NCBI RefSeq assembly: GCF_026151205.1
Contig: NC_087078.1
Span: 6,653,675 to 6,717,674 of the forward strand
Length of the DNA: 64,000 nucleotides
Reading direction: 5' to 3'
Source: Bolinopsis microptera
Lineage: Eukaryota > Ctenophora > Tentaculata > Lobata > Bolinopsidae
Of the stretch, positions 53,389 through 64,000 are shown in pieces. The position numbers were made by a program, and so were the translations under genes. Each line of letters begins with the position of its first letter. The first letter of the stretch is position 1. The notes below the pieces were generated by a model that saw nothing but the letters and a program-made list of their open reading frames with translations, made no database searches and had not been told where the DNA came from.

Positions 53389-56300
53389 CCTATTGAAGTA
53401 GGGGATTAGTGTTTAAGTAATTTGTAAGTCACCTGGTGACTTAGAGGGTTTTTCTAGTGAGTGGTCAACTTATTGACCAGATAACAAGGTATCAAAACAT
53501 TGCGAACTAAACGTTCTCAGAACTAATGATAAATATCAAAGGGTGAGAAGGTGCAAAATGTTTCAAGAAAATCCATACCATCGAGGCCTGACGGGACAAA
53601 GATACAAAAGCAGGAACGCACACGGAAAATAGAATTAGTGAAGATCAACTTAATTTGTACGTATAATAACGTCATCACTAAAAATAGGGTATAAACTTTC
53701 CGTAAAATGTTCAGAAAGGAACAATGGGAACAATCAAACAATCACAAGCCGGTTAAGACCAAAACAGTTTCAATCACGCGGCGTACAATCACCGAAACCA
53801 ACAATCAATTCAAACACAACGAAAACGCAAAGGGGCATCGGAACAAGTGTAAATACAACACGGTAGCCCGGAGAGAGTGGAGATGGTGCTGTTACTTGAT
53901 ACGGTATTTATTGAGCCGTATTAATGGTGCCGCCTAGATACCGGGTAAAATTAGATCATAACGAGTAATGGACAATACTTTGAACGCTGTACCGGAGATA
54001 AACTTTAGTCGAATGTTATCGGAAAATCTAGAAAGTATGTAACTGTAATCATAATGACAGTGTTTTAGAAGGAACATATGACAAGTTGCTATGTTTATTA
54101 TTGCGGTAATTATTTGAGGACGGTAAATAAGGTTTCAGTTTTCAGTGACGTTTCCCAATGCCAAACACTGTGAGACCGTGTTTTCTTACAATCTCTAGGT
54201 CGCTGCTGTTTGTAAGCAATTATCAGATTTTACCTCATGAGGAAAGTATAATTATCCGATTTTAGTTAGAGTAATAATAACTGAAAACTCTGAACAATGA
54301 TAAGCTAGAGGTGTTTTGTTGCAGCAGACAGAAAAAAAATCGTCAGAGTTGTGATTTTCCAAGTTCTGTGGAAAGTCGCGTGATTTCATCAATGTCATAG
54401 TGAAAATTGGAACATGTCAGCTTATAGGATATGTTAAACAGGATTTACAAAGTATGTCATGTATTTTTCAACTTGATACAACTAGTTAAGTGGAACAGGT
54501 TCTAAAACTAGATAAAGCAAGTAAATAACTAGGGTTGGATCTTTGCCGGGTACCAGACTAAAGAATCTAGGTATTAAACTGAAGACTAATGATCCTAGAC
54601 TTAACTTGTAGACAGTGAAAGTAAGTGGCGTTTAGCGGCGTACAACAACACTCATCAACAACGAATGTACTGACTAGCTAAGTGAGATTAAAAGCCTTGA
54701 GTACATCACATGTGGAGAATTTAAAAGTTGAGAACGGCCGTGCGGAGTTCATTCAACAAGCACACGATCTTAATACGGCTCCTACACTGTAATGTAGTCT
54801 TCCACACTAGCCACTATGATGTAGCCAACACGCTACAATGTAGACTATTAGAGTTTAACTATCAAACACTTAAATGTGATCTACATCTAACACGCACTGT
54901 ATCTCATGTAACACTCAAATAGTCGTTGGTCTACAAGATCAACTGTACAGATGAATGGTAAATTAAGGAGTTGCATGTACACACACGACGAGGTCTCAAT
55001 GATAATGAGTTTAATCATGACAATAAAGAGGTACTGTTAATCACAGCTAACACAACAAAAGGTGGCAATATAACGTACACTAAAGTACAAAGAGGGGTGG
55101 TTTTGTACAACGAGGGGCAGAATGAGGGGCAGTCTAGCGGCCATTACCAACAGGTATGATGTATAAAACACAGCAGTGTAGGTATCAGGCAGCAACGGAA
55201 AGGTATATACTATAACACACACAAAGGATTAGACAATGATCTAATGATACACAGGGACCTGTAATGAGGTTACACGTCTAGCTACCAAGAGAAGAAGGAG
55301 ACCTCTCACGTGACTCACACACATACAGTGTATATGATGAGTCACGTGACTTCTATGTTGATATAAGTTACTGGAGGCAGGTATGAAGGATGTAGAATTG
55401 GGAGCTGTAATTTTGACGTTATACCAACATTGGTAAACTCGTGTATCAACAGTTAGGTATACTCCTTAACTTTTATGAATATTTCGGTAATGATGCATTC
55501 TTAATTCCACAGATTCACAGACTGAGATGGTTCGAATTTTGGTGGAAAAAGAGGATTATACAGTACAGACCCTCAAATAGAGAATGTTACGAGAGACAAA
55601 ATTGAGATAACAGACTGCAGCAGGGAACTAGACCACATGATATTTGAGGTACACTCTACAGAGCCGGTCTATTAGCTAATAACCTGGAGCTAAACTCCGA
55701 TAATAGAGGACTCTATTTAGTATTTAAGAGTCCTGCATGCTATCGGGTGGAATAACAGTATAGCAGACCACTGACCACTATATACTATTTATAAACATAA
55801 AGAATGTTCACTGAACTAGTCATACACACTGAACACTGAACTAGTCATACACAGTGAACGTGAACTAATAAAGACTCAAGAATGATTAATGAAGTAGAGA
55901 CTGGATGAGATTGTCAGCGGAGTAATAACTGTAACAAACACTCTTATAGATCGAACGTCAGCGGAGTGTAGAGTGTAGAAACAAACAATTGGAACCGGAG
56001 AGAGAGACACTCCGGGAGGCTCAAGGAGTGTAGCCACTGTAACAACACTCCGAATCAAAACGAGAGAGAGCCCCACTCGGAGAGCCTGGAGTTAGTACAC
56101 CATATGGTCAGCTATCCGGTTACAAACTCAATAAAAGGGTAAGCTCATGGCCAGGATCTCGTAACCTCAGCTGTAACTGGCTGGTTAAAGCACAGTACAC
56201 GCGCGGTAAAACAATTCAAATCGTGAGGGGGTGCAAATTCGAACTTCTAGTTCTAGAAGATTCCTAATGATGAGGGAGGGAGTAGAGGTGGGAGGGGCCT

Positions 56301-57249
56301 ACAAGCGAACTTTTTTACCGAATAAGCAGTCACCATACCAAGTATACGTGACAACGAACGACCTAGCATATTTCTTCTGTTTCAAGAAATTTCGTTACGT
56401 TAAACCACTGTCTGACTGTCTCGAAGGAAATTCTATCCTTGACCTGGAGGGGGATATTTAAAACATATCAGTGATACGAAAGGATTTTATTAGCAGGAGC
56501 TTTCAAAATACTTGTGTAAATCGTCTTCTATCCTTGACGTTTCAAACAAACTTAGGAACCATTTAAGGGTTAATATATGGGTTAAAACGTCAGGGGAGGA
56601 ACTTTTTGAGACGTACACTCACCGTCAAGTGATGACTTAAAGCTTTAAAGGCTAAAGTCATAATAAGCGTGCTGCATGCAGTAGCAAATTACTGAGAGGG
56701 GTGAGATAAGCTGAATTATAACAAAGTTATAATAAGTTAAATTAGGAAAAGTAAAAACAGAACCAACATCAAGTAAGAAAACGAACCTAACTCACAAAAA
56801 TTTCAGTACACACGAAACAGTGAAAACGACATCAAATACCAGACCTACACTCCAAGTTACAGCGGATAATCGATTAGACAATGTGAGGGGGCGAGGGAGA
56901 GGGGCTAGAGAGTGAGGTCACACGATGAGTGCATCAGCCGGAAAATAGGGGACGTTCTCTGTGTTTCCTAATTACAGACCTAATCATGACCTGATCTCTA
57001 GATGCGACAATATGATGTATGGTTGAGACATGGGTTGCGACAAATATCACCTACGGGTAAAAAACAGATACACTGTGCAATGCAGACTAGTGAGCCATAG
57101 AAAAACGAAATATTTCAAGTTCCAGCGAGAAAAGCTCATTTGATTAACTCATTAAGGAATAAGCACTAGCAGGGGATGACGCGACATTTTCTGCTGTGTA
57201 TCTTTACTAGAAGTAGAACCCTCAAGATGCGACTGAGAGTGCATATGCG
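53389..57249. other. non-coding stretch, upstream of the minus-strand gene; no further gene recognised
   Basis: The first few hundred bases beyond 53388 should hold the promoter and 5' leader of the six-exon gene, but I see no clear TATA box. A paired CACGTG hairpin lies at 55306-55349. Short open frames (such as 53707-53937) lack support. Confidence 0.5.
55306..55349. repeat. inverted pair of CACGTG boxes (11-bp stem)
   Basis: TCACGTGACTC at 55306-55316 is the exact reverse complement of GAGTCACGTGA at 55339-55349. Each holds the E-box CACGTG; the second is the full palindrome GTCACGTGAC, known as a bHLH-zip binding sequence. A regulatory role is inference. Confidence 0.6.
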
Positions 57250-57706
57250 ACACTGCTAAAAGGACACGACACTGCAAGAAGGACGTGACACTGCAAGAAG
57301 GACGTGAAACTGCCAAAAGGACACGACACTGAAAGAAGGACGTGACACTGCAAGAAGGACGTGACACTGCAAGAAGAACGCGACACTGCAAGAAGGACGT
57401 GACACTGCAAGAAGGACGCGACACTGCAAGAAGGACGCGACACTGCAAGAAGGACGTGACACTGCAAGAAGGACGTGACACTGCAAGAAGAACGCGACAC
57501 TGCAAGAAGGACGTGACACTGCAAGAAGGACGCGACACTGCAAGAAGAACGCGACACTGCAAGAAGGACGTGACACTGCAAGAAGGACGTGACACTGCAA
57601 GAAGAACGCGACACTGCAAGAAGGACGTGACACTGCAAGAAGGACGCGACACTGCAAGAAGGACGCGACACTGTAAGAAGGACGTGACACTGCAAGAAGC
57701 ACATGA
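57250..57706. repeat. 19-bp minisatellite, about 24 copies
   Basis: The unit GACGTGACACTGCAAGAAG varies at GACGT/GACGC and AAGG/AAGA. Because 19 is one more than a multiple of 3, three units make a 19-codon cycle. Several frames on both strands stay open only because the unit has no stop in any phase. Confidence 0.95.
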
Positions 57707-58533
57707 CACGGCCGGCAACGAAAACTTAAGTGACAACAGAAAAACGAAAACAACAGAACAGAGTACAGACTACAACCATAGAGTTACATCTACAGAAGGA
57801 GCGAACCTGAAGTACACAATCAACAGCCACCACATTACCAGACAGCAGACAACGAACACAAAAGCACGATAAGAGAGTTACTGCAACTACTACTACTACA
57901 GAGAGGCACATTGAATGTGGAACAAATTAGGGCTAATAGAACGTGTAGAATGAGACCATATTGAGATACGTAGTGATCTAGAGGGGGCAGGAGGGCTGCA
58001 GTAGTGGAATCTAACATGTAGCACTGAGAGGACATTAAGTTCGGGTGTGGGGACCGGGGGTTCGATGTGATGCATGCTGATCGTTAGATTAGCTTTGGAG
58101 AGCACACTGATTGGATTTCAAAATCAAAAGTATTTTGGTTGAATAAGATTTGTTATCATATGGCGAACCATGATGTTTTGCCGTTTTATAACACAATTCA
58201 ATCATGAAAACATTTTAGAATAATGTCATCAATTCTCCCAATACTACACAAGAATACACGAGAGCAAAGCAAGAAGGCAAACAAGGGAGAGTAGGAAGAG
58301 AAAAGAGAAGTAAAGCACGCTAGAACATTCCAAACAAATATTATTAAGTGTTACACACAGACCCTCTCAGTCTCACACCGGCCCTCTGATGCGGTCACAC
58401 TACATATTGGACTAATTTAGTGTCGTGATGATCAGAGATGATGTAGTCACTAAAACAGGATGAGAATCAGGTGATCAGTGTTCTTAGTTGTGACCTAATC
58501 ACCGATGCTGATAATTGATTAAAGTTGAGTTGA
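57707..58533. other. non-coding stretch, nothing recognised
   Basis: Short open frames on both strands near 57726-58105 lack domain or splice evidence. Confidence 0.5.
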
Positions 58534-58541
58534 ACCGTGAA

Positions 58542-59354
58542 TTCAGGCTTGTCCGCCGTGGCTAAATGGATCGGCGGCGGCGTTTCACTAAAATTACACC
58601 GGCGGCGTACGCCGGCGTGAGCCGTGAAATCAAGGCCAACTAAATTGAGGTCTATGAAATATGAATATGATCATGTACTTAAGTCTTAATTTGGGTAATT
58701 TAGACTTAACTTCAACAAATGATGTTGGTATATTGTTATGGTATTATCTGCTATCAAATAAAAGTTGAGACAAATTGATACAATTATTTTATTTAAGGTA
58801 AAATACATAAACAATAAATTATTGCTGAAATCAATGGATCTCTCAATCTTTTTTGTTGGAAACAAAATCATAGTTTTTAGAACAAAACAGTGTACCTATA
58901 TTTGAAATTTTTAACATTCATCCTAGATCGCTGACTAGAAGTAGAAAGAATTAAACCTGCAGCCGACCAGGTTCTTTCAATTTCCGCACTACTGGCAGGT
59001 ATACAATGCACTAATCTTACTATGTTTGAGAGTATTGGGAAAGTTTTTTGCCTATCGGCCCACAATCTTAAAAATTCGAATTGTAAAATTTCTTCTTCAG
59101 TCAAACTTATGAGTAGGTATCTGCTCAGTTCTTCTGATGATCAATATTGTTAAGTTAGCTAAAAGTGTGTATCATGTGTGTGTTGCCCCTAGCCGCTAAT
59201 CGCTATCAGTAACATTGATATCTTCAAATGAAGACAGAATTATTTTGAAGTCAGAAAATGCACGCCGTACGCCGATGTACGCCGGGGTGTATCGGCGGCG
59301 TTCGGCGTGGCAAAATCACCCGGCGGCGGCGTTCGGCGGCGGCGGACAAGCCTG
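58542..59354 (-). mobile_element. hAT transposon remnant (about 0.8 kb) with 8-bp target duplication
   Basis: The termini are CAGGCTTGTCCGCCG (from 58544) and its exact reverse complement ending at 59354. Subterminal regions at both ends are dense in GGCGGCG/GCCGCC words, a typical sign of transposase-binding subrepeats. The flanks ACCGTGAA (58534-58541) and ACCGTGAT (59355-59362) match 7 of 8 bases, the duplication length of hAT elements. Inside is a fragment of hAT transposase on the minus strand. Too short to be autonomous. Confidence 0.88.
58877..59104 (-). pseudogene. hAT transposase C-terminal dimerisation domain fragment
   Basis: The frame reads FEFLRLWADRQKTFPILSNI, then IPASSAEIERTWSAAGLIL and SQRSRM. 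This is the conserved dimerisation block of hAT transposases (W...FP-L, then IPASSA-SER-FS-AG). The zinc finger and catalytic parts are missing, so it is a remnant of a larger parent element. Confidence 0.88.
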
Positions 59355-59362
59355 ACCGTGAT

Positions 59363-60880
59363 ACCATAACATTGAAGCAGTGGAAAGTAAACCTGTTTAT
59401 TTGATTTGTCGCTACATGATTAGGTTAGCTTTAAACACTGTCAAGTCTAAAAACAGAAGTGTCTCGCTGCTAAGTGTGAATAATACAGAGATACGTAATA
59501 ATTAAATCGTGAATTCATGTTACAGAGCTTCGATGTTTGAAACTATAACCTGATAACTGAACACAGTTTGGAATTTTTTCAAGATCAAATTTCCAATGAT
59601 TCGCATTCCAGAAAGGTTTTTAAATCAGGGATGACGTCTTACATTTACAATGATCGATAACATGATTCATTTTAGGGAGTAACCAAGAGGACAGAACTGC
59701 GTAACTTCAGGGGTGTTCCGCTCGTAACTGCATGCAGGGTGTTCCGTGTCACTTCAAGTTCCTTCTGCGTCACTTCAGGGGCGTTCACTGCAAGGGTGTT
59801 CCGCATTTCTAAAATACCCATTATACCAATAAAAGTTCAATTTTACCCGCTAACCAGTCACGCTCAAATAATGCAATCCAATTTACCTTTTGACTCTGGC
59901 CTTATACTTCTTGGAAATTTGATGGGGCCAAATTGTGACACAGTATAGGCCTCCGAAATTGGGGAATGTGCGCTCCTGATCTAATGGGATTGTCCACTTG
60001 TCTGATGATATTGTACTACAACTGATCGCTTCGCAACAGCAGCACCACGGCCGTGTCATTGAACTACTCTTGTCTTTATCAACTTTTAGTTTTCTGAGCT
60101 AGCTTAGCTATTGACTACAAAAACTAGACTAGGTGTAGCTGCAGAATGCATGCGTTACTGTAAGAGTTACATCCGCTATTTGCCTATTTAAGCTGTTTTA
60201 TGACCTTTGCAACACTTTTGAATTATTGTACATTAATTTATGTTCCAAACCATCCGCTGAACAGGGCAATATTTCCAAGCCTCTACGACCTACGTTTTCT
60301 GGACACCGGCCCCGACCCCTTTCCCACCCTCTCACCCTCTGTAAAAGTTGACGGGAAAAGGAATAGTCAGTATAATCCTAAATCTCCTATTTACCATGAA
60401 GTTCAGTTAACCAGGGCCGTTAGAATCGAATTAAAGAATTCATTTATTCATTGGTTACACGATATCACCAGAGTTCCTGCCACAGTATATGAACACGTCG
60501 CGTATCTTGTATATTATATCATATATGATGTTTGATTTTTGTAGTGCAACTATGAACTAACTTACCTCCCACGTAGGCGATGTCGGGGGATATTGATAAA
60601 GTTAAACAATTTCTCCGATGTTTCCAATACCGATTGCAATAACCAATCTACAGTTTTTATGATCGTCAAGTATTTTTCGGATACGTAGCAAAACAAATAA
60701 CTTTCAGAGCCAACATAAGCAAGTCATAAGTATACCCTTGTGTAGGTACAACTAAAGGGTATAGTTCATAAAGTATAGACCTTCTATTTACTTTTGCATG
60801 TATGAAACAGAGCTGAGGGTCTGTTTTGTTTATTTGGGTGAAGTTTCCTGGAGAAATAAAACTGGCGACATCCTGTGCGA
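59363..60880. other. non-coding stretch, no gene recognised
   Basis: Contains loosely repeated GGGTGTTCCG / CACTTCA words near 59710-59805. The 111-codon open frame at 60200-60535 has no recognisable motif and no splice context that I can defend. Confidence 0.5.
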
Positions 60881-60937
60881 ACTCCCAGGGTGAGGCCGGA
60901 CTCCCAGGGTGAGGCCGGACTCCCAGGGTGAGGCCGG
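60881..60937. repeat. 19-bp tandem repeat, 3 copies
   Basis: The unit ACTCCCAGGGTGAGGCCGG is repeated three times without change. Confidence 0.95.
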
Positions 60938-60987
60938 ACTCACTATATACCGGATCTTTTAGGTCAGTAGTGTTGATGACTCACTAA

Positions 60988-61255
60988 GGGTCTGCCCACA
61001 CTACGCCTCTATTCCCCGAATGTCTGCCCACACTACGCCATGTTGGCGTGGAAACTCTCGGGGAATAGAGGCATGGATTTTTAAAATCCTTGCCAGAATT
61101 CCCCGAGAGTTTCCACGCCAACTGGCGGGAGCTCTGCCCACACCACGCACCTCGTTGTGTGAATCCGGTTTTTTGACCCACGCCATGTGGCCCGTCAAAA
61201 CATGGCGTAGTGTGGGCAGACATTCGGGGAATAGAGGCGTAGTGTGGGCAGGCCC
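60988..61255. mobile_element. 268-bp PIF/Harbinger-type MITE
   Basis: The ends are GGGTCTGCCCACACTACGCC and (reverse complement) GGGCCTGCCCACACTACGCC, bordered on both sides by TAA (60985-60987 and 61256-61258). The trinucleotide duplication and GGG start are typical of PIF/Harbinger elements. The inverted repeats of about 60 bp contain an internal duplication of CTGCCCACACTACGCC. A second inner inverted repeat (CGTGGAAACTCTCGGGGAAT near 61049) gives nested hairpins. Overlapping open frames are artefacts of the palindromic structure. Confidence 0.85.
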
Positions 61256-61258
61256 TAA

Positions 61259-64000
61259 CAGTGAAGCTGTAGGACGTAGGTCCTCAGGTAATATCGAACT
61301 ATCAAGTCTAACTATGTAAGTGTAACTAGGATTGTTTTCTCTCTCTGTGACACAGGATTTTTACAAGTTGTATGTACGCAAAATACTGAAAAAATCACGT
61401 TGGTTCATTCTAAACATATTTGCACAAATAGATTTGATGCTAAGCTGGAATGAAGAAATGGAATGAAGAGAATCCGCGGTGAAATACGCGTTTCAAATTG
61501 TATTGACCGTCGTAGAAAATCTCCCTTTCCCCATCATGTAGACAGTGAATTGCAACCTGTAATATACCACACCTTCGTAAAGCCAGCGACTGGCATCTAA
61601 TTTTCCAGCTTTTAATAGAGTTCTAAAACAATTTCGAGCTTTTAGTGACCACCTTTTCACAGACGTAACCTATGAATTCAATTTGTGCATTTTAACGTCG
61701 ATTATGTGCCTACTTCTTAACCATGGGAGCCCGGAAAATATCCTCGCTGACGGCTACATGGACTATAAAAGAATTGAACTTGGGAGGTCAGTTCAAGCTA
61801 CAGTTTATCCATACTTTTAACCTAGACTTATATTAATTAAATTTTACCACTTCTCTTTTTAGCTTTTCTGTGGAGCAATGTCATTTAGCGGGGTTTATAA
61901 ATCAATGAGCAGAAACAAGGCAGTCCATTTAATCATGTGGGTTTTGTCCATGCTGAACACTCTAGACGTTTCACGTTTTTGTCAATTTTTTAATATTATA
62001 TTATACTCAGAAAAACGACCACGATTGCTGAGTGCTGACCACAGTCCACATCCACAATTTTGTTCATCTGTTCAAGGCTTTAAGTTTAGCCCTCGTGGCG
62101 TAGGCCGTAGATGTTGGCCGTTGGTTTTATTTAATTTGAATTTGATCGTTTTTTACTGATTTCGGCCGAAAAAACCCAAGACACCTAAGTGTGACCTATG
62201 GCATAAACATTATTGATTCGTCAGAGACTGAAAAGAACTGGAGAAAAGCACATTCGGCGTTTTGATTTGTGCCCATTACATTATGTGCATTATGTGTTAC
62301 TGAGACCAGCGACCGGACGACAATATGGGAAATTTCCCGGTCTGAAATCGTAAGACAATTAATATTGTCCTGTTTCACTTGATCTCACAGTAAGATTCTC
62401 ACTCACACCAGAAAATAAATAGCATTAGTTTCGCCCAAAAAGGCAGCCAAACTTCACGATGTGTTTCATCAAATTTCAAAACCACTTTAGTCCAATATGC
62501 TAAGTATGATAACACAGTGTTGCGAAGTAAGATATATTATATATATATATTTTGTTGCTGTACTCCTACACATTAAAAGTCGGTATATATATATATATAT
62601 TTAGAAGGATCCTGGTAGAGATAGACCTATCTATATCTTTGACTTTAGTAGTTTTAAATCATTCATTTCTCTGGGCTTAAGTGACCTTCGACTGTGCAGT
62701 TAACCGCAAATAATGATTCGCTCGCAAAGATGAGAGTTGTATTAAAGTTAGCTTACAGTTCGGCTACTGCTGGTGGCTCGATTTGGGTAATTCCGTGTGA
62801 TGTGACTTGCTTTCTTTACTTATCCGGGGCATAAATTAATTGAAATATGATCGATATTAATTTGTTCTCTTGCCCGTTCATTTTGACCTTTTCAGGCATT
62901 TGAGAGCTATGCTATTTATATATTATGTCCGGTAGAACATATTAGTGATTTCTCATTTATCAATACTCTTTCTGTAACTGTCTAATTCCACCGATAGTTA
63001 AGTTAATAATTTGTCACTCGCGACAAATTCTGTCAAAACTGTGAAATCTTGACACAGGAAATTAAATGAATCAATGTTCAATATGCGCTGTGTTTAGCGA
63101 TACAAACTTGCTGCAGCACAACTTTTGCTAATGAAAATATTAGCTTAAGTATCTACTTTACCCATCAGAACGGTGTTTACTGTTTACAGGTAAATTACAT
63201 TTAAACATCGAATAACCAGATGTCCTGCCCGCAGGGGACTCACAATCTTGTTTCAAGTGTACTTATGTTACAATTAACTCTATCACAGTAATTAAACAGA
63301 TCAAACAAATTACAACACTACAAATCTATTACATTTATTGGGTATTTAAACAGGTAAAAGCCTATCCAATTCCTGGCTCCATAACATGAAGGCCTCGTTT
63401 TTATTTATATTGAAAAGCACTAATAACTAAAACAGTAAAACTAACCTGAACCTCTGAAGAACTGGCAGTTACACCCACTCTATCTCCAGTGAATCCTCTG
63501 AAAATTTAACGTATCGTTTGGAGAGAATTTGTCAGTTTAACCTGGTAGTGGTAACTACTTCCCTGACGTCTGGTTTTTAAGTGACCTGCGTGCAATTTCT
63601 GACTCAGTTCGGGTTACCAACTGCAGTTTTCACTTGTCAGGTCCCATTATGGTGGTAGATTAAGATGAACAGAAAGTTTTGGTTCCTTTAATTTCAAATA
63701 TGATGATAAATTCTGTGTGATTACAAAATGCACAATATTCATTGGTCCGGCTTGAGATATTACCTGTAAATGAAATCCAGTCTTATCCAATCACAGTCCG
63801 AATAGTAAATACGTCTGGAGACATGTATATATTTATCTGGAGACATGTATTTTCTTCAACAGCATCGCACAATATTGAACACTTAACAGGCTCTTTATAC
63901 GGGTTTTTTCGATAAACGGGATCAGAATTCTTCAAAAACTCATACTCCGAACAGGTCCTTACTTCGAGTTCGTATCTTGTCTAGTCTCCTAAACGGCTGC
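61259..64000. other. non-coding stretch, no gene recognised
   Basis: Two (TA)n tracts at about 62531-62550 and 62583-62601. A TATA-like CTATAAAAG sits near 61763, ahead of short open frames, but no gene can be supported. The remainder is AT-rich sequence without repeats that I noticed. Confidence 0.5.

Noticed and set aside
57152-57872. Long repetitive proteins on both strands (160-194 codons)
   Set aside because: They arise from the 19-bp minisatellite, which lacks stops in several phases. No domain, splice site or codon bias supports translation.
60200-60535. 111-codon plus-strand frame
   Set aside because: No recognisable motif or flanking splice sites that I can defend.

Overview
This window looks like AT-rich genomic DNA from an animal, most likely an invertebrate. 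It has spliced exons with GT/AG boundaries, long non-coding stretches, many tandem satellites, and several kinds of eukaryotic transposable element. No bacterial operons, Shine-Dalgarno sites or rRNA genes are visible. The species cannot be named from the sequence; a cnidarian-like or other early-branching animal is a guess.

Layout. 1-22.5 kb is mostly non-coding. It holds degenerate and clean tandem repeats, including a 56-bp satellite with higher-order structure and a 44-bp satellite, and one 5'-truncated non-LTR retrotransposon tail with clear 15-bp target-site duplications. 22.5-26.4 kb is a complete Tc1/mariner-superfamily element with an intact DD41D transposase. A 1.35-kb palindromic TTAA-targeting foldback element sits inside its left inverted repeat. 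26.8-28.3 kb carries two more non-LTR reverse-transcriptase tails and a small inverted-repeat element.

31.9-53.4 kb is the most interesting part. On the minus strand I can assemble a six-exon gene for a small type I membrane protein of 194 aa: signal peptide, three related Arg-rich modules encoded by symmetric phase 1-1 exons, a transmembrane segment and a cytoplasmic tail. Its largest intron (34,617-52,995) contains a composite insertion of about 17.3 kb flanked by the 8-bp repeat TGTATTAG. The insertion consists of a 2-kb foldback element with minisatellite arms, followed by a giant palindrome of about 15.3 kb (36,737-51,996). The palindrome arms are nearly identical. Each carries an intact, intronless protein-primed family-B DNA polymerase gene with N-terminal zinc fingers and an embedded endonuclease VII-like module, a nine-copy array of TATA-containing units upstream of it, a conserved 117-codon ORF and two tRNA-like modules. 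The two polymerase genes are transcribed outward from a G-quadruplex-prone centre. I see no capsid or integrase gene, so this is either a minimal polymerase-encoding element or an inverted dimer of one.

53.4-64 kb is again mostly non-coding. It has a 19-bp minisatellite, an hAT transposon remnant with 8-bp duplications, and a 268-bp PIF/Harbinger-type MITE flanked by TAA.

Working together: the host gene must splice across a self-complementary 15-kb intronic palindrome. Its pre-mRNA could therefore fold into very long double-stranded RNA matching the polymerase gene, which suggests, but does not show, RNA-based silencing or editing.
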